Shown here in pieces: positions 24,802 through 37,141 of a DNA stretch of 64,000 nucleotides. The stretch's first letter is position 1; each line of letters opens with the position of its first letter. The notes beneath the pieces were generated by a model, which did not search any database, was not told where the DNA came from, and saw only the letters and a program-made list of their open reading frames with translations. Origin of the DNA: Argopecten irradians (taxonomy: Eukaryota; Mollusca; Bivalvia; Pectinida; Pectinidae); contig NC_091142.1 of assembly GCF_041381155.1 (NCBI RefSeq), positions 40,473,604 to 40,537,603 of the forward strand. Reading direction: 5' to 3'. The position numbers and the translations under genes were made by a program.

Positions 24802-27800
24802 TCAACTTGAATAGTTACACTGAGGCTGTAAAATGCCATCACTTTGAGTATTATTAACGTTTGGTATATTTGGTCCCGAGTCACAACCCTGATTGTCCGT
24901 CCGACTATCTATTGTCTCCATTGGTTCTGCGACGGTTTGATCCAAGCCCTCTTTCACAGTGTTGGTACATTCTAATGTAGAAACGGAAGCTACAGAGATT
25001 CGTTCTGGTAACATAGGAGACGGTAAATCTACACAAATTTCAGCGTCAATGTCTGCCTTTGTTTTAGCTGGTCGTATAATTAAAGGTGTACGGTCCAACA
25101 CATTCTGTATTTCCTGTTTAAAGCTCTCCTTGAATTCTCTCATGTCCTGCTGCAGTTGTAGTGTGTCTGCCATCACTTTCTCCTGCCTCTGTTTTAAATC
25201 CGCCAGAGTTTTGAGGTTTTCGTACATCAGGCGAAGCCCCTCACACATGTATTCGTTACCAACTTGTGGTGGAACAGCCTCTCCAGACATGTAGCGGTCA
25301 AACTGTTCCTGAGTCAGAGCCAGTGATTCTGCGCCAAGGCTCTCAATGAAGGCTACAGCACAACACTGGGGAGAAAGGAAACACTTTATTATTAAATATG
25401 TTGAAATACATGTACAAATGACGTAAGTTTTTTGCCCAGATTTACAAATCATGAATCTGTGATCTATGTTTAATGGTACGAATACTCAGAATACTTCAGC
25501 AGATCAAAATCAGACAGATTTGTACATAAGGTCTTAACCAGTATTATAAAACTGGGTTTGTTTGTTTTAGTATTACAGCTCATCAACAGATAAAACAGCT
25601 GTTGATGGGGTGTAAAAATAACTAAAACAAACCAAGAAATGAAATAAGACATGGGCTTGGTGGTACATAACAGGAGATAACATACATTGGTACCATAGCT
25701 TCTCTCACAAAGAAGGAACATTCAATGTTAGATTCTAAACATTGTTTAAGACTACTAATGTTAGACAAAATTAACATAACGGTACCTACACACTCCAATA
25801 TAACACTTACCAGGTTTGTGAAGTAGTACCCAGCCTCTCCACTCATCAGTCGACTGGGGTTGGCGAATCGTGTAATATACTGTATGTTAGAGTGAAGCAG
25901 TGGTGGGTTAGCCTTCAGTACCACGTAGATCAGAGCTGGCAGGAAGTCATCGGCATTAGCGGGGCCTGATTTGGACTGTTTTATCACCTCAAATATACAC
26001 TTACAACAATTGACTACACACACAAGCTTATCTGGGGGAGACTTCTTAGCATTCATGTCTATGATCTCTGTAAAACAAGTTTGTTATTGGGTAATTAATA
26101 CAATATGGTTTACAATCAACACTCAATTTCATGCAGTAGATGTATGTTTTGTTGTTAAAACTTCTACTACAATTTTTCGTCAAATAAGAAATTTTTGTAG
26201 GACATTGATGCGAAATGCCATTACCCCCATATGAAATCAGAATGGGACAACAAGGGATGTGATGTCAACTTGATGTGATAGAACATGACTAACCCAACGT
26301 TCATAATGGCGGTAATCAAGTTAAAGCATTATCCACAATACCTTCGCCTTCAATTGTCCCAGAACATCTTTATCTTTTCTAGGGAACACAAACCCAATAC
26401 ATGTATTGACCCTTACTTGTGATGGTGCTTTCAGACACTGGTATCATGGTATCACCCCTGACTTCATAGCGAGAGGATTATGTTAAAATGCTAAATGATC
26501 AGGACACCCTCATCTACAATATCATCCCTTACAGGGAGCATCAACCCAATATTTCCCCTTACCTGTAATGGCCTTATCAACTAGCTGTCGGACACTGGTA
26601 TTTCCCCTTACCTGTAATGGCCTTATCGACTAGCTGTCGGACACTGGTATTTCCCCTTACCTGTGATGGCCTTATCGACTAGCTGTCGGACACTGGTATT
26701 TCCCCTTACCTGTAATGGCCTTATCGACTAGCTGTCGGACACTGGTATTTCCCCTTACCTGTAATGGCCTTATTGACTAGCTGTTGGACACTGGTATTTC
26801 CCCTTACCTGTGATGGCCTTATTGACTAGCTGTCGGACACTGGTATTTCCCCTTACCTGTAATGGCCTTATTGACTAGCTGTCGGACACTGGTATTTCCC
26901 CTTACCTGTGATGGCCTTATCGACTAGCTGTCGACCACTGGTTATTTCCCCTTACCTGTGATGGCCTTATCGACTAGCTGTTGGACACTGGTATTTCCCT
27001 TTACCTGTGATGGCCTTATCGACTAGCTGTTGGACACTGGTATTTCCCTTTACCTGTAATGGCCTTATTGACTAGCTGTTGGACACTGGTATTTCCCCTT
27101 ACCTGTAATGGCCTTATCGACTAGCTGTCGGACACTGGTATTTCCCTTTACCTGTAATAGCCTTATCGACTAGGTGTCGGACACTGGTATTTCCCCTTAC
27201 CTGTAATGGCCTTATCGACTAGGTGTCGGACACTGGTATTTCCCTTTACCTGTAATGGCCTTATTGACTAGCTGTAGGAAACTGGTATTTCCCTTTACCT
27301 GTAATGGCCTTATTGACTAGCTGTAGGACACTGGTATTTCCCCTTACCTGTAATGGCCTTATCGACTAGCTGTAGGACACTGGTATTTCCCCTTACCTGT
27401 AATGGCCTTATCGACTAGCTGTAGGACACTGGTATTTCCCCTTACCTGTAATGGCCTTATCGACTAGCTGTAGGACACTGGTATTTCCCTTTACCTGTAA
27501 TGGCCTTATTGACTAGCTGTTGGACACTGGTATTTCATTTACCTGTAATGGCCTTATTGACTAGCTGTTGGACACTGGTATTTCCCCTTACCTGTAATGG
27601 CCTTATCGACTAGGTGTCAGACACTGGTATTTCCCTTTACCTGTAATGGCTTATTGACTACCTGTCGGACACTGGTATTTCCCCTTACCTGTAATGGCCT
27701 TATCGACTAGCTGTAGGACACTGGTATTTCCCCTTACCTGTAATGGCCTTATTGACTAGCTGTAGGACACTGGTATTTCCCCTTACCTGTGATGGCCTTA

Positions 27801-30800
27801 TCGACTAGCTGTAGGACACTGGTATTTCCCCTTACCTGTGATGGCCTTATCGACTAGCTGTCGGACACTGGTATTTCCCCTTACCTGTAATGGCCTTATC
27901 GACTAGCTGTAGGACACTGGTATTTCCCTTTACCTGTAATGGCCTTATTGACTAGCTGTAGGACACTGGTATTTCCCCTTACCTGTAATGGCCTTATCGA
28001 CTAGCTGTCGGACACTGGTATTTCCCCTTACCTGTGATGGCCTTATTGACTAGCTGTCGGACACTGGTATTTCCCCTTACCTGTGATGGCCTTATCGACT
28101 AGCTGTCGGACACTGGTATTTCCCCTTACCTGTAATGGCCTTATTGACTAGCTGTCGGACACTGGTATTTCCCTTTACCTGTGATGGCCTTATCGACATA
28201 GTGTCAGACACTGGTATTTCCCTTTACCTGTAATGGCCTTATTGACTAGCTGTTGGACACTGGTATTTCCCTTTACCTGTAATGGCCTTATTGACTAGCT
28301 GTCGGACACTGGTATTTCCCCTTACCTGTGATGGCCTTATCGACTAGCTGTCGGACACTGGTATTTCCCCTTACCTGTGATGGCCTTATCGACTAGGTGT
28401 CGGACACTGGTATTTCCCTTTACCTGTAATGGCCTTATCGACTAGGTGTCGGACACTGGTATTTCCCTTTACCTGTAATGGCCTTATCGACTAGCTCTTG
28501 ACCACTGGTATTTCCCCTTACCTGTGATGGCCTTATCGACTAGCTGTAGGACACTGGTATTTCCCCTTACCTGTGATGGCCTTATCGACTAGCTCTTGAC
28601 CACTGGTATTTCCCCTTACCTGTGATGGCCTTATCGACTAGCTGTCGGACACTGGTATTTCCCCTTACCTGTGATGGCCTTATCGACTAGCTGTTGGACA
28701 CTGGTATTTCCCCTTACCTGTAATGGCCTTATCGACTAGCTGTCAGACACTGGTATTTCCCCTTACCTGTGATGGCCTTATTGACTAGCTGTTGGACACT
28801 GGTATTTCCCCTTACCTGTGATGGCCTTATCGACTAGCTGTTGGACACTGGTATTTCCCCTTACCTGTAATGGCCTTATCGACTAGCTGTCGGACACTGG
28901 TATTTCCCCTTACCTGTGATGGCCTTATCGACTAGCTCTTGACCACTGGTATTTCCCCTTACCTGTAATGGCCTTATCGACTAGCTGTCAGACACTGGTA
29001 TTTCCCCTTACCTGTGATGGCCTTATCGACTAGCTGTCGGACACTGGTATTTCCCCTTACCTGTAATGGCCTTATCGACTAGCCTGTCGGACCACTGGTA
29101 TTTCCCCTTACCTGTAATGGCCTTATCGACTAGCTGTCGGACACTGGTATTTCCCCTTACCTGTAATGGCCTTATTGACTAGCTGTTGGACACTGGTATT
29201 TCCCTTTTTACCTGTAATGGCCTTATCGACTAGCTCTTGACCACTGGTATTTCCCCTTACCTGTAATGGCCTTATTGACTAGCTGTCAGACACTGGTATT
29301 TCCCCTTACCTGTAATGGCCTTATCGACTAGGTGTCGGACACTGGTATTTCCCTTTTTACCTGTGATGGCCGTATCGACTAGCTGTTGGACACTGGTATT
29401 TCCCCTTACCTGTAATGGCCTTATCGACTAGCTGTCGACCACTGGTATTTCCCCTTACCTGTAATGGCCTTATCGACTAGCTGTCGGACACTGGTATTTC
29501 CCCTTACCTGTGATGGCCTTATCGACTAGCTGTTGGACACTGGTATTTCCCCTTACCTGTAATGGCCTTATCGACTAGCTGTCGACCACTGGTATTTCCC
29601 CTTACCTGTAATGGCCTTATCGACTAGCTGTGGACACTGGTATTTCCCCTTACCTGTGATGGCCTTATCGACTAGCTGTGACACTGGTATTTCCCCTTAC
29701 CTGTAATGGCCTTATCGACTAGCTGTTGGACACTGGTATTTCCCCTTACCTGTAATGGCCTTATCGACTAGCTGTCAGACACTGGTATTTCCCCTTACCT
29801 GTGATGGCCTTATCGACTAGCTGTTGGACACTGGTATTTCCCCTTACCTGTAATGGCCTTATCGACTAGCTGTCGACCACTGGTATTTCCCCTTACCTGT
29901 AATGGCCTTATCGACTAGCTGTCGGACACTGGTATTTCCCCTTACCTGTAATGGCCTTATCGACTAGCTGTCCAACACTGGTATTTCCCCTTACCTGTAA
30001 TGGCCTTATCGACTAGCTGTCGGACACTGGTATTTCCCCTTACCTGTGATGGCCTTATCGACTAGCTGTCGGACACTGGTATTTCCCCTTACCTGTAATG
30101 GCCTTATCGACTAGCTGTCGGACACTGGTATTTCCCTTTACCTGTAATGGCCTTATTGACTAGCTGTTGGACACTGGTATTTCCCCTTACCTGTAATGGC
30201 CTTATCGACTAGCTGTCGGACACTGGTATTTCCCCTTACCTGTGATGGCCTTATCGACTAGCTGTTGGACACTGGTATTTCCCCTTACCTGTAATGGCCT
30301 TATCGACTAGCTGTCGGACACTGGTATTTCCCTTTACCTGTAATGGCCTTATTGACTAGCTGTTGGACACTGGTATTTCCCCTTACCTGTAATGGCCTTA
30401 TCGACTAGCTGTTGGACACTGGTATTTCCCCTTACCTGTAATGGCCTTATCGACTAGCTGTCAGACACTGGTATTTCCCCTTACCTGTGATGGCCTTATT
30501 GACTAGCTGTTGGACACTGGTATTTCCCTTTACCTGTGATGGCCTTATCGACTAGCTGTCAGACACTGGTATTTCCCTTTACCTGTAATGGCCTTATTGA
30601 CTAGCTGTTGGACACTGGTATTTCCCTTTACCTGTGATGGCCTTATCGACTAGCTGTCAGACACTGGTATTTCCCTTTACCTGTAATGGCCTTATTGACT
30701 AGCTGTAGGACACTGGTATTTCCCCTTACCTGTAATGGCCTTATCGACTAGCTGTTGACCACTGGTATTTCCCCTTACCTGTAATGGCCTTATCGACTAG

Positions 30801-33800
30801 CTGTCAGACACTGGTATTTCCCCTTACCTGTGATGGCCTTATCGACTAGCTGTCGGACACTGGTATTTCCCCTTACCTGTAATGTAGGACACTGGTATTT
30901 CCCCTTACCTGTAATGGCCTTATCGACTAGCTGTCGGACACTGGTATTTCCCCTTACCTGTAATGGCCTTATTGACTAGCTGTAGGACACTGGTATTTCC
31001 CCTTACCTGTAATGGCCTTATCGACTAGCTGTCAGACACTGGTATTTCCCCTTACCTGTGATTGCCTTATCGACTAGCTGTCGGACACTGGTATCGTGGT
31101 CATTGATCATGGTGTCCAGTTGTTGGGCGGTGATCCAGTGTAGACTACGGATCCGGTCCTGTATCTCAAGGTCCTTTTGTTCGTCCTGTGTGTCCGGTGT
31201 TGAGAACACACATGCATAGAGTCGCACCATAACATACCTCTCTGTAAAGTCCATCAGCTTCTCCATAGTCTCACTACTGTGCCCTGGAAATTTCAATTTC
31301 AATATATAAATGACGCTCATTTTAAAAGGTTGAGGTCACATGAACCTGCATAAATGGCTATTAAATGCACAAATATTGACTCAAACAAAAATTGATTATA
31401 TTTGCTTTTCCCATGATTGACCACTCTCACTTCTGTGGAAGAACATTTATTGGCTTCAAATCCTTACAGAAAATTTGATTATTTTGTGTTAAAAAAGGTG
31501 TTTTGGAGATACCGAAAACAAGATTGACAACATGTAGACTCGACATCCCTTCACTATGAAGGCAACCTTACCAATTACAATTGTTAGCTCTTAAAATACC
31601 ATTTAAATGACATAATTATTGTGACATCATGATTGTCACATCGGTCATATGACATGAGATATATGGCTGTTTGTTTAAATATTACAGATCTACACTCAAT
31701 TGTGATAACTTTCATAATTTGAATTAGCAGTTCAATGTTTAGACTTACAGTTGAGACATATTTGTTAATTAAGATACATATTTACCAGTATGCATGTAGT
31801 ACATGTAAATTTATATATTTCTGCGAAATGTTAGTAGCAATCTTTTTATAGACAGTATAATGTTATGAAATCATCTATACAGAAATTTTAGCCTCACTGC
31901 ACATAATGAACCCATATCAAATTTTCTTCCAACAAAACATTAAATCTTTAATCATATACAGAATACTTTGAGTCAGGGCATCCAATAAAGACCCATGGTC
32001 ATATGTTTTTGACTCTCAAAAAATTAGATTTGACGCTTGATTTGAGGCAAATGCCAATTTGTCATATGTTTTGACTATTCAGATTTTTGAGAAATGGTTA
32101 TTTCCGTAGGGATGGGTATCACGAAAAATTTTGTATTGCGATATATCACAATACATCATAAGTGTATCATGATACGTATCATGATATTTTGGTATTATTT
32201 TTGTACAATAAGAATCGCATGTTTTTTTCTGTCAATCACCTAAAAAGAGTATGAAATAAATTTGTCAATTTATCACTTTTATTCTTGTTTTTATCTGTAA
32301 AATGCAAGATAATGTCTGTGTTACTTCTGCTCGATGTTTTGCACACACTCAGGCTACTATTGGACGGGACGCTAGCTGCAAGTGAGTCGTCAGGTTCGAT
32401 GTTTTCCTAGCTATTTATTTCCCCTGTACATACTATAAGACCAAAATGCTGCCATACAACCACTTTTACTTCAGGATTTTTTACAAGGTTATAATCATCC
32501 GTGCCTATGAAGGCCGCCATTTTGAAACGTTACTAAGCACAAGATCGATCGTAATCTACGTATAACAACATCCCAAAAATCCATCTTAACCTATACATTT
32601 GGCTGAAATGTTGTTAAAACATATATTTTAGTTTTAATTTTTATATAAATGGTCATTTTTTAAATATATCCCGACAATAACGAAAATTTCACGGAAATAT
32701 ACGGAAAATCCAAAATGATTCCGAATGAACCGATACTTCTAAATCGTACCGCGATACATATCGTTTTCGAATTGAACTTGGGATATATCGGTATACCGAT
32801 AATACCGCGCACCACTAGTAATTGACTTTTGAAACAATGAAGTGTCAAGGGTCAACTGAACGCCCTGTTGACACTATATACATTATAATGTTTCCCTAGT
32901 GGTTGGTACTGACCTTTGTAGATTGGGTTATTATTGACTCGGTCACCGAGTGTCTGGTAAAAGTCCTGTACGAACTCGGCTAGTTCCTCCACAGGAGTGT
33001 CGGACATGGTCTGGACACGCTCTACCACTGCCTTTATATGCTTAGACACATCTAGTGCTGCATTCTTTCGGATTTTCTTTAAAAATTCTGCAAACTCTGT
33101 TCCAACTTGTTGGGATTCCAGACAGACTCGACGACTAATCTCAGTAGATTTGGCCTGTTGAGGAACTTGTTGGGATTCTGTTAAAATTAATACAAAGAAT
33201 ACCAATGCTTCTTAAAACTCTTTTTAAAGTTTTTTAAGGATGTAACTATATTGTTGTCCTATTCCATTGGAACTTGTTGGTAAAACAAAGACAATTTTGT
33301 CTTGTTCAATTATCATATAACTATGCATTTTTTCGCAGTTTTCTGGCATGTTTTATTTTCAAGGTTACCATTGTGCATTAAGTGAACTAAAAGTTACCAA
33401 TATCTAACACATGGTTAAACATCTAGATATTATTAAATATTAGATCACCAAAGCAATTAAACATCGCAGTACCAACATATCATCAATCATCAAATAGTTC
33501 TACCTTTTGATGGTGTCTTCCGAAAAATAGATTTGACAGTATGTGATCTTTTATTGGCATGTTGTGTTTTCTTCTCTTCAAATTTTGAAAATGATGCAGG
33601 GATGACACTGAAACCACCAAAGTCTGACCTGCATAAGAAAAGAGATCATAACATGCTTCATAGTATAATATGTAACATATATATATACACACTGAATAAA
33701 CATAAACATTTTGGTTTGAAGAGTCCTTATATAGCTGGTTATTTTTGCAAGTTAAAAAAATTTAGATTTTAACCTAAAACAAGGAAACAAATTTAGCAAA

Positions 33801-34694
33801 TTAACATTTGGCAATTATATTTATCACATCACTAGCCTGTCCAGTCATATCATAAATATCGTAATACACATGTGTAATAAAATAATTATGATGTCACAGG
33901 TAGTTTTGACGTCATAATATATATATGATGTCGCATGATTGCCCCAGTAGATGAAAACATCACATCCGAACGGGATTGCTACTGTTTTATAAAGTAACAA
34001 AAGCGTAAGTTTTACTTATATTTGTATTATTCAAAGTTATATTATAAATAGACTCTTACACTAGTGACTATGTAATATGAAATTTATCAAACTCGCTAAA
34101 TTATATGATTTGCCTAAAGGCTTGTGTCATATCAAAATATTGAACTTGTTTGATATATTTCATATCAAATAGTCACACATGCAATATCCTCTATAAATCC
34201 CACATTTCTCAATATGCCACACCAATTTCCGCAGCCAAAGCAAAGTCCTGCAAATTTTTGACAATATCATCATTTCCACTAAAATACCTGGCTATACAGT
34301 ATTGATCAGTTCATGGAATGCATTAGTTTTAACCAGTTCTAAAGCAATCTGATTCCAAGATATATATACATATATAAATGTTTACAGTCAAGCTTTTAAA
34401 TTATCATTATCATATAAACTTTCAAATCTGATGTCTCATTTGACTCTGGAAATACTCAAAGGATTTAAAAACCACTGAACAACATTACCCTTTAGACTTT
34501 TCAGCTTTTGGCTGTTTCATAGTGTCATGCTCAGCTTGTGCTTGCTTGGCCTTTTGGTAGACTTCTTTATGGCATTTGGAACAGAACCCCTGCCACGCTG
34601 GGTTACCATAGAAACCGCAACCATTTTTGCACAAAAGATCAGATTTGTCAATATGGATCTTTTTATTATGGCTTGCTTTACGTGAGGAACTCAT
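24802..34694 (-). CDS. RABGEF1: Rabex-5, Rab5 guanine-nucleotide exchange factor
   Basis: Six phase-consistent coding exons on the minus strand: 34694-34489, 33628-33504, 33177-32914, 31283-31056, 26067-25811 and 25365-24802. They sum to 1,644 nt, 547 aa (human about 491). Rabex-5 activates Rab5 on early endosomes with Rabaptin-5 and binds ubiquitin through an A20-type zinc finger (established). Seen here: an A20 finger with Cys22, 26, 38 and 41 and the signature [12 protein letters not shown], a basic linker, a helical segment, then the VPS9 domain (about residues 215-365). The VPS9 residues aligned to human Asp313, Pro317, Tyr354 and Thr357 are all present (Asp314, Pro318, Tyr355, Thr358, within DDFLP and GYYFTN). 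The tail starts [20 protein letters not shown], then a coiled-coil-like stretch and a divergent end. The start fits the family's N-terminus. The intron after exon 4 is almost wholly a minisatellite made from that exon's own end. Confidence 0.95.
26321..26551. repeat. degenerate precursor copies beside the 49-bp array
   Basis: Two related blocks lie left of the array. One, about 26365-26455, has 'AGGGAACACAAACCCAATA', then CCTTACTTGTGATGG and CAGACACTGGTATCATGG. The other, about 26525-26600, has 'CAGGGAGCATCAACCCAATA', then CCCCTTACCTGTAATGG, where it runs into the array. The first holds a decayed unit with its donor changed to CAAGTAAGG on the minus strand. Its 'ACTGGTATCATGG' is closer to the true exon (ACTGGTATCGTGG) than to the array unit (ACTGGTATTTCC). 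Confidence 0.5.
26552..31094 (-). repeat. 49-bp minisatellite of exon end plus splice donor, ~92-93 copies
   Basis: The unit is 49 bp; copy number is estimated as array length divided by 49. On the minus strand each unit reads GGGGAAATACCAGTGTCCGA, then CAGCTAGTCGATAAGGCC, then ATTACAG and GTAAG. This equals the last 34-36 nt of RABGEF1 exon 4 (residues [12 protein letters not shown]) plus the first bases of the intron, including the donor. The unit next to the unique exon sequence (31056-31094) is the functional exon end. Variation is limited: ATTACAG or ATCACAG (synonymous), GTAAGG or GTAAAG, GTCGG or GTTGG or GTAGG on the plus strand, and a few indels. The array fills about 91% of the intron (31055-26068). 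No other transposon is seen within it. Confidence 0.95.
32108..32817. mobile_element. probable hAT-like relic in RABGEF1 intron 3
   Basis: The left end TAGGGATGGGTATCACG and the inverted right end TAGTGGTGCGCGGTATT resemble hAT tips. The subterminal sequences are rich in CGATAT, GATACGTATC and CGGTATACCG motifs, as in many hAT non-autonomous copies. No transposase frame is present and no clean 8-bp target duplication was found, so the boundaries are approximate. Confidence 0.45.
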
Positions 34695-35390
34695 GTTGTT
34701 TTATTGGCAGTACTTAGCAATATTCCTGGTGACAGCTTATATAAGTGTCATGGCCATTGACTGTCAGCAACTAGATCTGTTGAGAGAGGGACAATTAATG
34801 CATTACAATAATAATCACAAAGGTAAGAGATTTTGTGATAAATCTTATCACTGTCAAAATTATTTTTTGTTGGATATCTTTTATTTTATATCTAATTTTA
34901 CGTGGCATCATTTTCAAATTTCTACTTTGTCTTTTTTTATGTATAGCACTTCGGAGTCAATGTACGTTTTTGTATGAGCTTACACTCGGTACAGTATAAA
35001 TTAAGCTCTAGATAGTAGATATAGGATAGTATAGTAAAATTGTGTTTAATGGTGATAAGTTTGATAGGATAAATAGTAAATATTACATTTATTATGAAGT
35101 AAGTTATAATCTTGATTCATTGTCAAGGATTGCCACAATAATTTTTGTCATTTGATTCTGACTCAGCGAACAACAACTGAACTGACAACAGAAATTTTTA
35201 TGTTTACAAAAGTATATAGCGCAGATAAAAAGTATATAAATGATACTTACAAAGTACCCGAGACTTAGATGATTCGTGGCCGACTAATATTATCGATCAC
35301 ACAGCAACAGTCAGCAGATATAGGCTAGCCAGTCTGCAGCTTTCTCGTCACATGAATAAACTCTAAGGGTCAAGGTCACATTGTATCGAT
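34695..35390 (-). other. probable 5' UTR exons of RABGEF1
   Basis: Upstream of the RABGEF1 start codon there is an acceptor, CTGTCACCAG, at 34726, leaving 31 nt of leader (34725-34695). A strong donor, TTT|GTAAGTATC, ends a plausible non-coding first exon at 35251. That exon would begin somewhere near 35390. Promoter motifs are not obvious. Inferred from splice signals only. Confidence 0.35.
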
Positions 35391-37141
35391 TGACAGGAGT
35401 CAGCAGCTATACCTGAAATATTAGTTTCGTATTTAGGGTTCGTTTCTTTTTGAGAATAGTGCATATTTTATAAATAAAAAATCAATAAATAAAACAATTT
35501 AGAAAGGACTTATTAAGCCACGTACCGTTGATTTTGTAGATCGAGTTTAAATCTAAGCTGAATAATTTAGTTTCGTATTTTGAGGGGGCGTGTCATTGTT
35601 GACACCTGTCAACACGTGTGTTGACAATTGTTCAACAATAATAACTGGTTTCTTATCTAAACTATTGCATCAAAAGTTCTTGAAAACAAGAGGAACTCAC
35701 AGTTTTGCTCAGTTTTCTGTGGTAAGTAATATAAATGTGTTGTTCTTTAAAATGACTGATCGTGCGTGTGGATTTAAAAATCTATAAATAGTTTGTTTAT
35801 AATGCTACGTGTTATAGTCACAGAATATTTAATTAGTTATTTGCCACTTAAGAAGTTAACAATTTGTTTCAGTCAAACACGCCTTTCCATTCATCAATAT
35901 CCAAAAGTAAGAAAATGTCATGTTTGTTGCTGATGCCGACTTATTTATGGGATAATTGATAACTTTGGAAACAATTATAATATACTGTAATTAATTATCT
36001 ATGTACGTGGTGACCTTTACATATTATGACGTGAGAACATGTATGCAATGTATGTATCGATCGATAAACAAAACAAAATTCGCAAAATAAAAATCGAAAC
36101 CATGCAAGTATGATCGGAAGTTTTTTCTTTACCAGGGAACTAAATAAAGGAAACCATACACAAAAGAAAGAAAAAAAGTCAAATAACAGTTCCTTGGGAA
36201 TACGTTGGTGCAATTACCGAGTTCATCAAACTAATTTAAATCAAACCAAACTCGCTAGTGAACTCGATTACGTAATAATGACCACAGGCGTTTGACCCTA
36301 TAAACATTTTTCTCTCGCAGTATTACATATATATAGAGAGAAAAAATTCTTTAGAGCCAAACGCCTGTGATAATAACTAAAATAAATTTCAATTCACCTA
36401 TACGATATTACATCGTATTTCGTATTTTGAAATTTGGACGCTTTAGCTGCTTTAAACACGTTTCTGCTAAGATTATGTGTTGGAGGATGTTCATTTTTTA
36501 TAAGTTTTCTCTTTAGATTTTATTTCATTTTCTAAAAAAAAAAAAAAAAAAAAAAAACAATACATCAATTAGCAGATAAGGCATTAATTAACGATTAATC
36601 TTTTTCTGATATCGGAATTGCCAGTTTTTCCCACTTCTTGACCGCCTCCAGTTTTGTTATGACATAGTCCAGGGGTGGATATAATGTTAGTGATAGTGTA
36701 TTAATGCTGTCATTTTTTTGGGTGAATTTAGTTTGTTATAACTTGAATCTGTTTTATGTTGTATGTAGAATGCCCAGGACCCCGAGCCAGTATCAGTGAT
36801 TTGAAGGCACGCGCTTGGTCATTTTTTTCTCTCCGGATATTCCTTCTGATTTACTTTTATGTAATTCAAACAAATATATGGTGAATATTATACCAGCTTT
36901 TAATCGATTTTTGTGTTTTGATGTTTTATTTCCGACAAACCTAATTATTCGATTAGGTCAGCTATTACCCCTGGTGATATGTATTTTTCCATATTTCAAA
37001 TGCATCGTGCACGTTAAATAAACCGATTATCAAGAAAAAAAATTTCATTTATCTATGCGAGATGTTTCTTTGATGTAAAAATGAAAACTTTTGGTGACTA
37101 TCACGTATCACTCCCTGCCCGATCCTTACATTGACATGTAC
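35391..37141. other. intergenic, no gene seen; poly(A) tract and MITE pieces
   Basis: No coding exon is supported. Present are an A-tract of about 25 at 36533-36557, the 87-bp MITE at 36283-36369, and a block at about 36645-36700 (CAGTTTTGTTATGACATAGT, then CCAGGGGTGGATATAATGTTAG). That block is similar to the right part of the MITE at 56848-57133. Confidence 0.45.
36283..36369. mobile_element. 87-bp hAT-type MITE
   Basis: The ends CACAGGCGTTTG and CAAACGCCTGTG are perfect 12-bp inverted repeats. The flanks ATAATGAC (36275-36282) and ATAATAAC (36370-36377) match at 7 of 8, consistent with an 8-bp hAT target duplication. An inner inverted pair (TTTTTCTCTC / GAGAGAAAAA) makes nearly the whole element fold back. 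Confidence 0.7.

Noticed and set aside
24959-25294. 111-codon plus-strand frame
   Set aside because: It is the antisense of the last RABGEF1 exon, whose sense frame has clear family similarity.
26552-31094. The 49-bp array as a CRISPR array
   Set aside because: Units are contiguous with no unique spacers, the DNA is a eukaryotic intron, and the unit matches the neighbouring exon end.
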